DNA of 64,000 nt from Cyanobacteria bacterium FACHB-502 (GCA_014695325.1 JACJNZ010000022.1:62001-126000), one strand, 5' to 3'; counted from the stretch's first letter, positions 10,901 through 19,086 are shown. The notes: a model not told the origin generated them from the letters alone. Numbers and translations are program-made.

Positions 10901-13382
10901 AGTTAGTATTGAGATACTCTAATTCAACAGTCTGCACATACAAATCCAGCGTCAATGGGTATTGCACAGCCCAACTATCCTGAGCGAGTAGCTTGATTCC
11001 CTGGCGCAAATATTTGAGCGCAGGTTCATAAGCAGTTGATGCCTTTGCCTTGCGTCCCGCTGTCAGGTTCAACTGAGCAAGCTGCTCTTGTTCTGCTCGA
11101 TCTGCAATCAGATCAACCGCAATGTTGAAGTGATTCACAATATCAAAAATCTTTTCTTCCACTCCTGCTGCATCGAGCGAATTCAGCAATAATTGCCCAA
11201 CCTTCAAATGAGTCTGTTGCTTTTGCGATTCAGGAATCAGGGAATAAGCAGCTTGTTGCACGCGATCGTGCAGAAATCTGTAAAGAGGGTTGGCAACAGA
11301 TTCAGTTACGGGTGTAGTCAATGAAAACTGCTCGGTAGCAGTAAAAAACTTGTAGATTTCAGTCGTGGGAAGAATAAACCCTTCTTGCAACGCTTTCCAG
11401 AGATCGGTTGCAGTTTCTGTCTGGGATTTTTCTAAAACGATCGCCAATGTATTGAGATCAAACTGGGCACCAATACAGGCAGCTAGTTTTAAGACTTCCT
11501 GCGTTTCAGGAGGCAGCTTCTGTAGCTGAAGTGCCATAAACTCAACCACATCATTCGTCAAGGCAGCCGCTCTGACCTGAGCAATATCACACTGCCAATG
11601 CCGAGCCTCTAAGTTAAAGGTAATCAGCTTTTCGGCATGTAACGCCTTGAGAAACTGGGTCGTGAAAAAGGGATTTCCTTGCGTTTTTTGATCCACTAAT
11701 TCTGTTAGCGGTTCGGCAATTGCTAGCTCACAACTCAGCGTATCGGCAATCAATTGATTGACATCAAAGCGGCTCAACGGTTTTAGTGTCATCGTATTCA
11801 CCGTTGCCCCTGTTTGCTGAATCGCATCGATCGTCACCATGAACGGATGCACGGGGGAGACTTCGTTATCTCGATAGGCACCAATAACTAGCAAATGACC
11901 TGTATCTTGCATCAGCAGTTGCATCAGCTTGAGCGATGCCGAATCTGCCCACTGCAAATCATCCAAAAACAACACTAATGGATGATCGGCGATCGTGAAG
12001 ACCTGCACAAACTTCTGAAACACTAAGTTAAAGCGGTTCTGCGCAGCACTGCCAGAAAGTTCTGGAACAGCAGGCTGTTCACCGATGATATGCTCCAGTT
12101 CTGGAATCACTTCAATCAGCACTTTGCCGTTTTCGCCAATTGCAGCCAAAATCTTGGTTTTCCACTGCTCGATCTGAGCATCACTCTCACTGAGTAGCTG
12201 CCCCATGAGATCGCGAAACGCCTGAACAAAGGCCGAAAAAGGAATATTGCGCTGGAACTGGTCATATTTGCCTTTGATGAAATAGCCCCGCTGACGCACG
12301 ATCGGCTTATGAACTTCATTCACGACCGCCGTTTTGCCAATACCGGAGAAGCCAGCGACCAAGATCATTTCGGTGCTGCCCGTGCTGACTCGTTCAAAGG
12401 CAGCCAGGAGCGTTTCTACTTCTGTTTGCCGACCGTAAAGCTTTTCAGAAATCAGGAAGCGATCGCATACATCGCGCTCACCTAACTCAAACGGCTTAAT
12501 TTTGCCCGTTTCTTTCCACTGAAAGAGACAAGTTTCTAAATCATGCTTCAGTCCCAATGCGCTCTGGTAGCGGTCTTCGGCATTCTTCGCCATCAACTTG
12601 ATCACAATCTGGGAGAGGACTTCTGGAATCTCCTCTGCCCCCTTACCTAGTTGATGCGGCGGAATGGGCTGCTTCGCTAAATGACAATGCACTAGCTCCA
12701 TCAGGTCAGCAGATACAAAAGGCAACTGCCCCGTCAGCAGTTCGTAAAACGTGACACCGAGGGAGTATAAATCGCTGCGGTAGTCAATTCCCCGGTTCAT
12801 CCGTCCTGTCTGCTCTGGAGACAGGTAAGCAAGGGTGCCCTCCAGCATATTAGGATTCTGAATTTCCTGACTTTCACGGGGTAGCAGCGAGGCGATGCTG
12901 AAGTCAATCAGCTTAACCTGTTTGCTGATGGGATGAATCAGGATATTGGCGGGTTTGATGTCTTTGTGGATCACTCGGTAACGAGACAGTCCATCCAAGA
13001 TCACGGATAGTTGCAGTGCAATGGAGAGAAAATTTGGCAACGAGAAGCTAGACAAGCCTTCTTCCTGTTGTCCTTCTCCTTCTGTTTTTCGATATTCTGA
13101 AAGCGAGACCGCACCAAAATCCTCCATCACCAGCGCATAGGCATTTTCATGAAACTCCAGAGCCAATGGTTGGATGATGCCAGGCAGATCGAGATTTTTG
13201 GCGATCGTATATTGATTGCGGAACTGTACGAGTTCACTGAGGCTAGGAAATGGATTCCGCAGCAATTTGATGACGACTGGATGTTGATCGCCCTCCCGAA
13301 CCCCCCGATAAACCAGAGTTCGAGAACCTGAGTAGAGTAGTTCGCTGATGGCATAGCCAGACAGATTAGCGATCGCATCCAT
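7977..13382 (-). CDS. Ser/Thr kinase - AAA ATPase - GAF - histidine kinase fusion (HstK type)
   Basis: This 1801-residue signalling protein resembles the HstK-type dual kinases of heterocystous and other filamentous cyanobacteria. The Ser/Thr kinase occupies about residues 10-285, with HKDIKPANIL (catalytic Asp near 140), DFS in place of DFG, and SPEQTGRMN in the activation region. An AAA_16-like ATPase follows, with P-loop GFSGIGKT near 343 and LVLFLDDLQWAD as Walker B. Residues of about 650-1330 are helical TPR-like repeats, then a GAF domain lies at about 1340-1510. The kinase core has HEINNPVGF with H1539 and ends in GKGTGLGMAIV. There are no membrane segments. Substrates and signal are unknown. 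Confidence 0.93.
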   Translation of the reverse strand: MDAIANLSGYAISELLYSGSRTLVYRGVREGDQHPVVIKLLRNPFPSLSELVQFRNQYTIAKNLDLPGIIQPLALEFHENAYALVMEDFGAVSLSEYRKTEGEGQQEEGLSSFSLPNFLSIALQLSVILDGLSRYRVIHKDIKPANILIHPISKQVKLIDFSIASLLPRESQEIQNPNMLEGTLAYLSPEQTGRMNRGIDYRSDLYSLGVTFYELLTGQLPFVSADLMELVHCHLAKQPIPPHQLGKGAEEIPEVLSQIVIKLMAKNAEDRYQSALGLKHDLETCLFQWKETGKIKPFELGERDVCDRFLISEKLYGRQTEVETLLAAFERVSTGSTEMILVAGFSGIGKTAVVNEVHKPIVRQRGYFIKGKYDQFQRNIPFSAFVQAFRDLMGQLLSESDAQIEQWKTKILAAIGENGKVLIEVIPELEHIIGEQPAVPELSGSAAQNRFNLVFQKFVQVFTIADHPLVLFLDDLQWADSASLKLMQLLMQDTGHLLVIGAYRDNEVSPVHPFMVTIDAIQQTGATVNTMTLKPLSRFDVNQLIADTLSCELAIAEPLTELVDQKTQGNPFFTTQFLKALHAEKLITFNLEARHWQCDIAQVRAAALTNDVVEFMALQLQKLPPETQEVLKLAACIGAQFDLNTLAIVLEKSQTETATDLWKALQEGFILPTTEIYKFFTATEQFSLTTPVTESVANPLYRFLHDRVQQAAYSLIPESQKQQTHLKVGQLLLNSLDAAGVEEKIFDIVNHFNIAVDLIADRAEQEQLAQLNLTAGRKAKASTAYEPALKYLRQGIKLLAQDSWAVQYPLTLDLYVQTVELEYLNTNFPEAQALSEVVLEHAQTLLDKTRVYELKVQFYNAQNQMVKGVELGLDVVKQLGVSLYQLPENPDGWTKLPSLADLDQMPTMSDPHKLAALRLLMVINPAAFVTSFTTYAQVILTMVNLCLEHGNSGVAAIAYGHYGLILCGMGDIDAGYHSGQLALKLLEKFRANEFKSNVYCLFNGFTRHWKEHAKYCLLPLLEGIQSGLETGDIEFAGYNTFLYCDKAFSIGQYLETIEQKQRLHIDLMVKFKQEFTIYHDKVWHQLILNFQGLSPEPIRLIGESFDETEMLAHLKATNNGMSLFTAYVAKTMLAYHFGDYAQSLQHAITAVDYAGGGTGTLASATHNLYHSLALLALYPDAPLLEQEQYLEKVAAHQQVVQKWAQYAPMNHLHKYYLVEAERHRVLGNYAEAIAHYDRAISLANENEYVNEEALANELAAKFYLAWGKEKVAQSYIIDAYYAYGRWGAKAKVDALEQQYPKLLTLILQQRQQSFTSTETIILHTVSTSTSDSTSLSAALDLGSILKASQALSSEIELEKLLSALLQVVMENAGADRSVLLLPKNDQWVIEAIAQIGQPSIILKSLPLDTSQAIPTSVINRVRHTLQSLVINQAVAHPTFAGDPYFLKQLPQSVLCTPIFNQSRLIGILYLENHLTAGAFTGDRIEVLNLLCAQAAISLENARLYQQAQQALTDLQQAQLQIVQGEKMSALGNLVTGVAHEINNPVGFLSGNIKPALGYIQDLFGLIDLYQQKFPNPDLDIQNKIEAIDLNYIRKDLPAAIGSMREGVKRVQDISTSLRTFSRADSDRPIAFNIHDGLDSTILILKHRLKANETRPEIEVIKEYGQLPLVQCFAGQLNQVFMNLLSNAIDAIEDSNQGRSFTEIEANRNQIAIRTSITEDGQQAVIRIQDNGIGMSDEVKQKMFDHLFTTKAVGKGTGLGMAIVRSIVVEKHAGTLEVNSTLGQGAELVVTLPVQATVATHV

Positions 13383-13508
13383 GTTCTAGTCCTCAGGGCA
13401 AGAAGTCGTTCTGTAGTATGCCCATCGCTAAAGAAAAATATTGCGGTGGCAGCAATATTACTGCTTAAAGGAGGGTAGTCATGAACTGGCAATGTTAATC
13501 TCTCAGCA

Positions 13509-14999
13509 TCATGGCTTTACCTGGCTTTCCCACGTCAAAGAAGCCATCTCCGTCACGAGATCACGGTAATCAGCCGGGCGATAATCCTGAAGCCATTCAG
13601 TGATCGGATTAGACTTGCGGTACGGATTAATCGAGAGATCACCCAGCAATTCATCGTGATAATGCCACATGTGCGTTTGCAGCAGCGAACCGCGTCCAGC
13701 AACAGGCGGGATAAAGCTCCGTTTCCAATGTTTCATCTGGGAAATCTCCTGCCACATCACCTCAGGCTCAGGCAGTTGAATCTTGCCCTTGAGCAAATGA
13801 ATTAACCAGATAACCTCTAAGTGGGTCGTGAGCGAATTGGAAAATGTCGAAGCCCAGCCGATAAATGCCAAACCCGGTAAGTCAGGGTGAATTATATGGC
13901 GGTAAAGATAAGCTCCATCCTCATCCACGGTGGATTGAAATGCTGCCGGCAAAAAGCTGTAGTTGGGCTGCCAACCCGTGCCAAAGATGACAACATCACT
14001 CTCCAAGTGAACCCCGTTTGCCAAATCTAAGCCACTGGGTGTAAATTGCTCGATCGTGGTACGTTGCACTTGAATCGCGCCTTGACGCATCAATTTGTAG
14101 GTTTCGTTTCGTGGGATAAAACCATGCGCGAACACCCCTGATTCAGCCGGATGAGATGGGGTAGAGTTGGATTCCTTCAGTGAATACTGCAACTGCAATA
14201 AAAGTTCTACAAACCGCCAGAAGCCCCAAATCAGCCCGGAAAAATATTTGTGGAAATTTTTCTCCCACTTGTAGGGACGTTGATAGAGCGGTAAAAATCC
14301 ACCGATTAAACGATTTAAGAAAATCACTCTAAAGTCAATCAGTCCCAACACCCGCAGGGGAACGGGCCAGTAAGCATTACGGAAAACTAAAGTGACATCT
14401 GTTGCCCATTGCACAGCATCGGTGGCAATGTCTAAGGCACTCTTGCCAAATCCCACGACTACGACTCTGCGATCCTTCAGCAGGTCAGGTGATTGATAGC
14501 CTGAGGAGTGCAAAACCTTGCCAGAAAAAACTTCTCGGTTAGGAATCGGAGGAATATAGGGGTTAGAGTAAAGCCCAGTAGAAACAACCACAAAATCAAA
14601 CTCTTTTTGAATTGTTTCCCCGGTATCTTGATTCGCGTAGTGCAAAATCCAGCGATTTTCAGGAATTGGTTCAAGCTGCTTAACGATACAGTTGAAACGA
14701 ATTTTGTCGAAAATTTGGAAATGATGGGCGTAATCTTCTAGATAGGCCCAAACTTGCTCACCTGATGGCAAATTAGGATAGTTTTCGGGCATGGGATAGT
14801 CAGGAAATTCATAGAACGAACGGGGAACTTGCAGCCCAAAGGCGTGATATCCTGCCGCCCATACTCCGCCCAATTTCTGGCTTTTCTCAAAAATCTCGCA
14901 AGTCAATCCAGCGTTTTGTAGAAATCTCGCGGCTGTTAATCCAGCCACACCGGAGCCAACAATAGCAACGGTTTTGATATCGCCTGAAATAATTTGCAT
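13509..14999 (-). CDS. Flavin-containing monooxygenase-like protein
   Basis: The protein has two Rossmann nucleotide-binding motifs: VAIVGSGVAGLTAARFL (FAD) at the N-terminus and VVVVGFGKSALDIATDA (NADPH) in the middle. The FMO signature FSGKVLHSSGY lies between them, and the later VIFGTGWQPNYSFLP is the flavin ATG-type motif. This pattern fits class B flavin monooxygenases that oxygenate N or S atoms or act as Baeyer-Villiger enzymes; the substrate cannot be told. The frame is open to 15056, but MQIISGDIKTVAIVG at 14999 puts the first beta strand at the usual distance from the start, so I prefer it. The gene sits 126 bp upstream of the HstK-like gene on the same strand. Confidence 0.85.
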   Translation of the reverse strand: MQIISGDIKTVAIVGSGVAGLTAARFLQNAGLTCEIFEKSQKLGGVWAAGYHAFGLQVPRSFYEFPDYPMPENYPNLPSGEQVWAYLEDYAHHFQIFDKIRFNCIVKQLEPIPENRWILHYANQDTGETIQKEFDFVVVSTGLYSNPYIPPIPNREVFSGKVLHSSGYQSPDLLKDRRVVVVGFGKSALDIATDAVQWATDVTLVFRNAYWPVPLRVLGLIDFRVIFLNRLIGGFLPLYQRPYKWEKNFHKYFSGLIWGFWRFVELLLQLQYSLKESNSTPSHPAESGVFAHGFIPRNETYKLMRQGAIQVQRTTIEQFTPSGLDLANGVHLESDVVIFGTGWQPNYSFLPAAFQSTVDEDGAYLYRHIIHPDLPGLAFIGWASTFSNSLTTHLEVIWLIHLLKGKIQLPEPEVMWQEISQMKHWKRSFIPPVAGRGSLLQTHMWHYHDELLGDLSINPYRKSNPITEWLQDYRPADYRDLVTEMASLTWESQVKP

Positions 15000-15056
15000 A
15001 ATTTTTGATGATTCCACTCCGTCGAAGTGATTACCCCTGAGAATACCAAACTTCAC

Positions 15057-15562
15057 TGAGCTAGCAGGTAGTAACCGGGTGAACGGATGGGTATGTTGCA
15101 GAAAACAAGTGTGCTACGCCTTAAGCTACCCAGATCTGGAGGAGATAAGGCAGGAACAGGGTGTAGAGGTGGACCCCTCGATAATCAATAATCAATCGTT
15201 AATCAATCGTTGGATCTTGAGGTATGCAGTAGAACTGGACAACTGCATTCGATCACACTTAAAGCCCACAAACGATTCGTGGCGGTAGACAAGACTTCCA
15301 TCCCAGTCAAGGGCGGTATGGTGCCATAGTTTGACCTTTTGAACGGATTGACGGTCAGTTCGGTTGCAGTGCGTGCAGTGTTCAGAAGGTGAGCTAAAAA
15401 CAACGGTCATCAGTGCTGAAGACGTTGGTAGAACCATTCAGTTAATTATTGCGCCTGTTGTTCTAATGACAGCCTGCGCCCTGATTCAAAATGCGTGGCA
15501 TTCCAACCGTTGCAACTGACTACAGCCCCCTGTAGGATTTTAACCTGGGCGTGTGGACGCAG
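15057..15562. other. Intergenic stretch upstream of egtD
   Basis: About 500 bp with no convincing gene. A minus-strand ORF at 15192-15437 (81 codons) contains HCTHCNRTDRQ and ALDWDGSLVYRHESFVGFKCDRM. It looks partly protein-like and has a CxxC-type pair, so a decayed or small unknown gene is possible, but there is no family match that I recognise. Short AT-rich repeats (ATCAATAATCAATCGTTAATC) occur near 15184. The promoters of egtD and the flavin monooxygenase should lie here. Confidence 0.3.
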
Positions 15563-15602
15563 GAGGCGATCGATCGCGGCTATCGTTCCCGCCTCTTTTT
15601 TT
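15563..15602 (+). terminator. Terminator-like hairpin in the egtD leader
   Basis: GAGGCG at 15563-15568 can pair with CGCCTC at 15590-15595, directly followed by seven T residues (15596-15602). The loop contains a HIP1-like GATCGATCGCG. It ends 58 bp before the egtD start on the same strand, so it could be a leader attenuator or the terminator of a lost upstream gene. The stem is only 6 bp, so confidence is moderate. Confidence 0.45.
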
Positions 15603-15660
15603 ATAAACAGTCGCTTTCTATAAACGCAGTTTATTCAAATTCGAGCAGGAGATTGCTTGT

Positions 15661-16647
15661 ATGCCAATAGAGCAAAGCCCCCGTCTTCGCTGGATTGAAC
15701 TCGCTCCAACCGAAGCAGCCGTTCATGACATTGATATAATTCAGGGATTGCAGCAGGTTCCGAAAACTCTGCCCTGCCGATATTTCTATGACGATCGCGG
15801 TTCAGCCCTGTTTGAGCAAATCTGCGATCTGCCGGAGTATTATCCAACTCGCACAGAGCAGGCAATTCTGGAAGATTGTGCCTTGGAAATCGCGCAGATG
15901 ACGGGGGCTTGCGAACTGGTCGAACTAGGCAGTGGCAGCTCTCGTAAAACTCGCTTATTGCTGGAGGCATATCAGCAGCTCAATCATCCGTTATACTATG
16001 CCCCGATCGATGTTAGTGCGGGCATCCTTCAAGATACTGCACCCATGCTGCTGCGCCAATACCCTACGCTGAATCTGTGCGGCTTGGTGGGAACCTATGA
16101 GCAGGCTTTATCGAATTTGCCTCCGGTACAGCTCGATCGGCGGATGCTGATTTTCTTGGGCAGTACGTTGGGCAACTTGAATCCGCAGGAGTGCGATCGC
16201 TTCTTCACCCAAATTCAACAGAGCTTGCAGCCGGGGGATTTCTTTTTGCTGGGCGTTGATTTGCAAAAGCCGATCGAGATTGTGGAAGCTGCCTACAACG
16301 ATGCTCAGGGCATAACGGCGGAATTTAACCTGAATATTCTGCACCATCTCAACGATCGCTTTCAGGGGAATTTTGCGATTGATCAATTTGCCCATTCCGC
16401 ATTTTATAACGTTCATCGGCATCAGATTGAGATGCACCTCATCAGCTTAAAACCGCAAAAGGTGCTGCTGCAGAAATTGGGCTACCAGACTTCGTTCTAT
16501 GCACAAGAAACGATCCACACTGAAATCTCTCGTAAGTTTGACTTGCCGACCCTGACCGTTGACCTGAAACAGCGATCGCTCAACTCAGTACACATCTGGA
16601 CTGATCCTCAGAAGTGGTTCGCTCTGCTATTGTGTCAGCGACAATAA
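15661..16647 (+). CDS. egtD: L-histidine N-alpha-methyltransferase (EgtD)
   Basis: This 328-residue SAM-dependent methyltransferase matches the EgtD family in length and motifs. The N-terminus has LPCRYFYDDRGSALFEQIC and LPEYYPTRTEQAIL, which shape the histidine pocket. The SAM motif is ELVELGSGSSRKTRLLL, followed by IFLGSTLGNL and GDFFLLGVDLQK, with the family-typical end HIWTDPQKWFALLLC. EgtD makes hercynine (trimethyl-histidine), the first step of ergothioneine synthesis. It converges on egtB, which lies on the opposite strand about 0.8 kb away with a GNAT gene between. The pairing of the two genes strongly supports the assignment. Confidence 0.93.
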   Translation: MPIEQSPRLRWIELAPTEAAVHDIDIIQGLQQVPKTLPCRYFYDDRGSALFEQICDLPEYYPTRTEQAILEDCALEIAQMTGACELVELGSGSSRKTRLLLEAYQQLNHPLYYAPIDVSAGILQDTAPMLLRQYPTLNLCGLVGTYEQALSNLPPVQLDRRMLIFLGSTLGNLNPQECDRFFTQIQQSLQPGDFFLLGVDLQKPIEIVEAAYNDAQGITAEFNLNILHHLNDRFQGNFAIDQFAHSAFYNVHRHQIEMHLISLKPQKVLLQKLGYQTSFYAQETIHTEISRKFDLPTLTVDLKQRSLNSVHIWTDPQKWFALLLCQRQ

Positions 16648-16702
16648 CCTGCTGGAGTAGCGTTGCTGAACTGAGTCTAAATTGTTGAGTTTGACATTGC
16701 TG

Positions 16703-16738
16703 GGCAGTCCTCTAAATCTCCCATCAATGGGGGACTTT
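16703..16738 (-). repeat. Short cyanobacterial intergenic repeat (copy A)
   Basis: Read on the minus strand, this segment runs AAAGTCCCCCATTGATGGG then AGATTTAGAGG. The same skeleton (AAGTTCCCC, a short spacer, GTGGAGGATTTAGGGGG) appears at 61481-61520 in the opposite orientation. The segment folds as a small CCCCC/GGGGG-type hairpin. Repeats of this form are scattered through many cyanobacterial genomes; their function is unknown. Confidence 0.5.
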
Positions 16739-16740
16739 AA

Positions 16741-16893
16741 ATTCAGACAGAAATTGGAGCGGTTCGGCAGTTCCTCATTATTTCTTACGCAGGAAATTGG
16801 GTGGTCGTGGAACCCGATGAAACCTTTGAAAAGGGCGGCAAGAAACGCGGCTTATTTGCCCAACCGCTAGACAGATGGGTGAGCATTAATTGA
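16741..16893 (+). pseudogene. Orphan C-terminal-like coding fragment (about 50 codons)
   Basis: One plus-strand frame reads ISYAGNWVVVEPDETFEKGG followed by KKRGLFAQPLDRWVSIN and a TGA at 16891-16893. It has strongly protein-like composition but no start codon, and a stop (TAA) lies just upstream at 16738-16740. I take it for the 3' end of a lost gene, though I cannot name the family. It overlaps the 3' end of the GNAT gene by 27 bp on the opposite strand, so the GNAT C-terminus may have been altered at this junction. Confidence 0.3.
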
Positions 16894-17367
16894 AGCCGCT
16901 AGCACCTTGCGGTAAACGATTTTGTCATCACCCGTTTGATAAAAGTCGCGGATGCGTGCCTCCTCGCCATAGCCGCACTTCCGATAAAACGCTCTTGTGC
17001 GATCGAAGTCTGGCAGCCCCGATGTTTCGACGAGCAGTATCCGCCCGCCGCCTATTGCTAACCGTTGTTCAACATGATTGAGTAGGGCGGCCCCCCGTCC
17101 CTGTCGCTGGCGATCGGGTCGAACCCCAATCAGTTGTAGATTCCATGTCCCTTCGGTCATCCGCTCCATTTCACAGTAGGCAATTCCCAGGAGTCCGTCA
17201 TTTTCTTCGGCATCAGTGAGCCAGAAACGATCGCTGTTGTCATGGCTGACAAAGTAATCCCCCAGCATTGTGCTAACCTCATCAAGTTGATCTGGCTGGA
17301 ATAGTCCGGTTGCCTCTGCCAGGGCAATCAGAGCAGCCGTGTCATCAGATGTTGCGAGTCGAATCAT
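16867..17367 (-). CDS. GNAT-family N-acetyltransferase
   Basis: This 166-residue protein has the GNAT acetyl-CoA-binding motif A (LIGVRPDRQRQGRGAALLNH) and motif B region (TRAFYRKCGYGEEARI, DFYQTGDDKIVYRKVL). The start MIRLATSDD is typical of the family. It lies 69 bp downstream of egtB on the same strand, so the two may be cotranscribed. The substrate is unknown; a link to ergothioneine metabolism is only positional. Confidence 0.85.
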   Translation of the reverse strand: MIRLATSDDTAALIALAEATGLFQPDQLDEVSTMLGDYFVSHDNSDRFWLTDAEENDGLLGIAYCEMERMTEGTWNLQLIGVRPDRQRQGRGAALLNHVEQRLAIGGGRILLVETSGLPDFDRTRAFYRKCGYGEEARIRDFYQTGDDKIVYRKVLAASINAHPSV

Positions 17368-17436
17368 GAGAACTCCACGGAATTGAGGGTGATCATCCGT
17401 TGCATCATTTATTGCATCATTGCTGGTATTGCGTCG

Positions 17437-18687
17437 TTACTCGCACAAGCGAATCCCGGAAAACTGCCAGCGTGTAGAAGGCGGAAAGAAATTGCGATAG
17501 CTGGCGCGAATATGGCTGTGAGCGGTGGCACAAGATCCGCCCCGCAACACCATTTGATTACACATAAACTTGCCATTGTACTCTCCCACTGCTCCTGCTG
17601 CTGGCTGATAGCGGGGATAGGGCAAATAAGCACTCTGCGTCCATTCCCATACGTCGCCAAAGAGCTGATCCGGCCGGGTACTGGCGATCGCAGTCATAGG
17701 GTGAAGCTGCCCCGTTTCGAGCAGGTTTCCCTGGATTGGAACTTGAGCTGCAGCCACTTCCCATTCGGCTTCGGTAGGGAGCCGTTTCCCAGCCCAGCGG
17801 GCGTAGGCATCCGCCTCGTAATAGCTCACGTGACAGATTGGCTCATCGGGATTCACAGGACGCATTCCACTCAGCGTCATCATCCACCAGTCGCCGTCGA
17901 TCCGCTCCCAGTACAGCGGAGCCTGCCATTGTTGCGTTTGAGCGATCGTCCACCCTTCTGCCAGCCAATATTCCGGCTTACTGTAGCCGCCATGCTGCAT
18001 AAATTCCAGATACTCTCCATTTGTGACTAACCGCGCTGCCAGCCAGTAGTCTTGCAGATAAACCTGATGCCGTGGAGATTCATTATCAAAAGCGAAGTCT
18101 GAGCTGTCGTGCCCGATCGTATAGAGCCCGCCCGGATAATCTAACCACTGTTCCTGTGCAGCGACCGGAGGCGGTGCGGCGAGTCGGTTCTGCTGATAGA
18201 CCGGACGCAGAGGATTGATCGCGAAGATGTGTTTAATGTCCGTAAGCAGTAATTCCTGGTGCTGCTGTTCGTGGTGCAATCCCAGCTTGATTAGGGGGGC
18301 TAATTCAGGCTGCGAGAGGAGCGATCGCATCGCGTCATCCACATAGGCTCGATAGCGATAAATTTCCTCGACGGTGGGACGAGAGAGCAATCCGCGTTCA
18401 GAGCGAGGGTGTCTAACGCCAATGGCTTCGTAGTAGGAGTTGAACAAGTAGCCAAACTTGGGATGAAACACCTCATATTCGGGCAAGTTGGGCAACAGCA
18501 CAAAGGTTTCAAAAAACCAGGTTGTATGCGCCAGATGCCATTTAGGAGGGCTGACATCGGGCATACTTTGAATACCGTAGTCTTCGATTGCTAAGGGCTG
18601 ACAAATCTGTTCACTAAGCTGGCGCACCTGTTGATACAAGCAGGTCAGGGATTGGGTTGTAGTTTGTTGTGAGGTGGAGATAAACAT
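17437..18687 (-). CDS. egtB: EgtB-type ergothioneine biosynthesis sulfoxide synthase
   Basis: This 416-residue protein has the two EgtB domains. The N-terminal DinB-like part contains PPKWHLAHTTWFFETF and the iron-binding HX3HXE pattern in LHHEQQHQELLLTDIKH. The C-terminal formylglycine-generating-enzyme-like part has WAGKRLPTEAEWE, DVWEWT and the end RGGSCATAHSHIRASYRNFF plus FSGIRLCE. EgtB enzymes use Fe(II) and O2 to join hercynine to a thiol (gamma-glutamylcysteine or cysteine) as a sulfoxide. Which thiol is used here cannot be read. It pairs with egtD, which is convergent nearby. No egtA, egtC or egtE was seen in the window. Confidence 0.9.
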   Translation of the reverse strand: MFISTSQQTTTQSLTCLYQQVRQLSEQICQPLAIEDYGIQSMPDVSPPKWHLAHTTWFFETFVLLPNLPEYEVFHPKFGYLFNSYYEAIGVRHPRSERGLLSRPTVEEIYRYRAYVDDAMRSLLSQPELAPLIKLGLHHEQQHQELLLTDIKHIFAINPLRPVYQQNRLAAPPPVAAQEQWLDYPGGLYTIGHDSSDFAFDNESPRHQVYLQDYWLAARLVTNGEYLEFMQHGGYSKPEYWLAEGWTIAQTQQWQAPLYWERIDGDWWMMTLSGMRPVNPDEPICHVSYYEADAYARWAGKRLPTEAEWEVAAAQVPIQGNLLETGQLHPMTAIASTRPDQLFGDVWEWTQSAYLPYPRYQPAAGAVGEYNGKFMCNQMVLRGGSCATAHSHIRASYRNFFPPSTRWQFSGIRLCE

Positions 18688-18770
18688 TAGCGGCTTCTAA
18701 GGTAGATAGATCAATTAATTTAGTAGAGTTTTTCAAATACTGGTTATAGTCGATCAACAATTCTTCAATG

Positions 18771-18854
18771 CTAAAGCTTTACCAAATCGTCATCCGCTCC
18801 TGCATCCAGCCCCACAACCCGATCGCCCACTTCGTCCTTTGCAGTTAATACGGC
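18771..18854 (-). pseudogene. Response-regulator remnant, second half of receiver domain
   Basis: The minus strand reads AVLTAKDEVGDRVVGLDAGA then DDDLVKL and a stop at 18771-18773. This is the alpha4-beta5 part of an OmpR-family receiver, where the usual end is DAGADDYLVKPF. It belongs with the fragment at 18961-19086 (N-terminal part). The piece between them, which would hold the phospho-Asp, is missing and replaced by a dispersed repeat. The DNA-binding domain is absent. Confidence 0.75.
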
Positions 18855-18881
18855 GTTTTTCACTCCCGTAAGGCACAGCCC

Positions 18882-18925
18882 CTGCACCCCGTTTTTTATA
18901 CTTCAATCGCCTGAACAAGGCTGTA
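18882..18925. repeat. Dispersed 44-nt repeat, copy 1
   Basis: These 44 nt match 42678-42721 at 40 of 44 positions by eye, with the last 25 (CTTCAATCGCCTGAACAAGG then CTGTA) identical. The 5' part, CTGCACCCCGTTTTTT, resembles the second arm of a terminator hairpin. This copy sits inside a decayed response-regulator gene, between its two surviving fragments. Confidence 0.8.
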
Positions 18926-18960
18926 GAATGATTGGTACTTTGTTGCCAGTCGATCGCAGT

Positions 18961-19086
18961 CTACGGCAGATTTCCAATCCTGTTAAACTGGGCAACGGTG
19001 GTCTGGTAACCCTCGCAGTCTAGCTCCAACTGAATAAAGCGTGCTAGCTTGGCTTCATCTTCAATCAAAAGAATAGAGGAACTCAT
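18961..19086 (-). pseudogene. Response-regulator remnant, N-terminal fragment
   Basis: An ATG at 19086 opens MSSSILLIEDEAKLARFIQL followed by ELDCEGYQTTVA, a textbook OmpR/PhoB-type receiver start (acidic pair ED, then KLARFIQLELDCEGY). The frame ends after 41 residues at a TAG at 18961-18963, before the phospho-acceptor Asp. It lies directly after the histidine kinase remnant, the order expected of a former kinase-regulator operon on this strand. Confidence 0.8.

Noticed and set aside
17383-18030. A 215-codon plus-strand ORF
   Set aside because: It lies wholly antisense to egtB and the egtB-GNAT gap, has Cys/His/Arg-rich composition unlike a protein family, and no ribosome-binding site; the egtB frame has full domain motifs.
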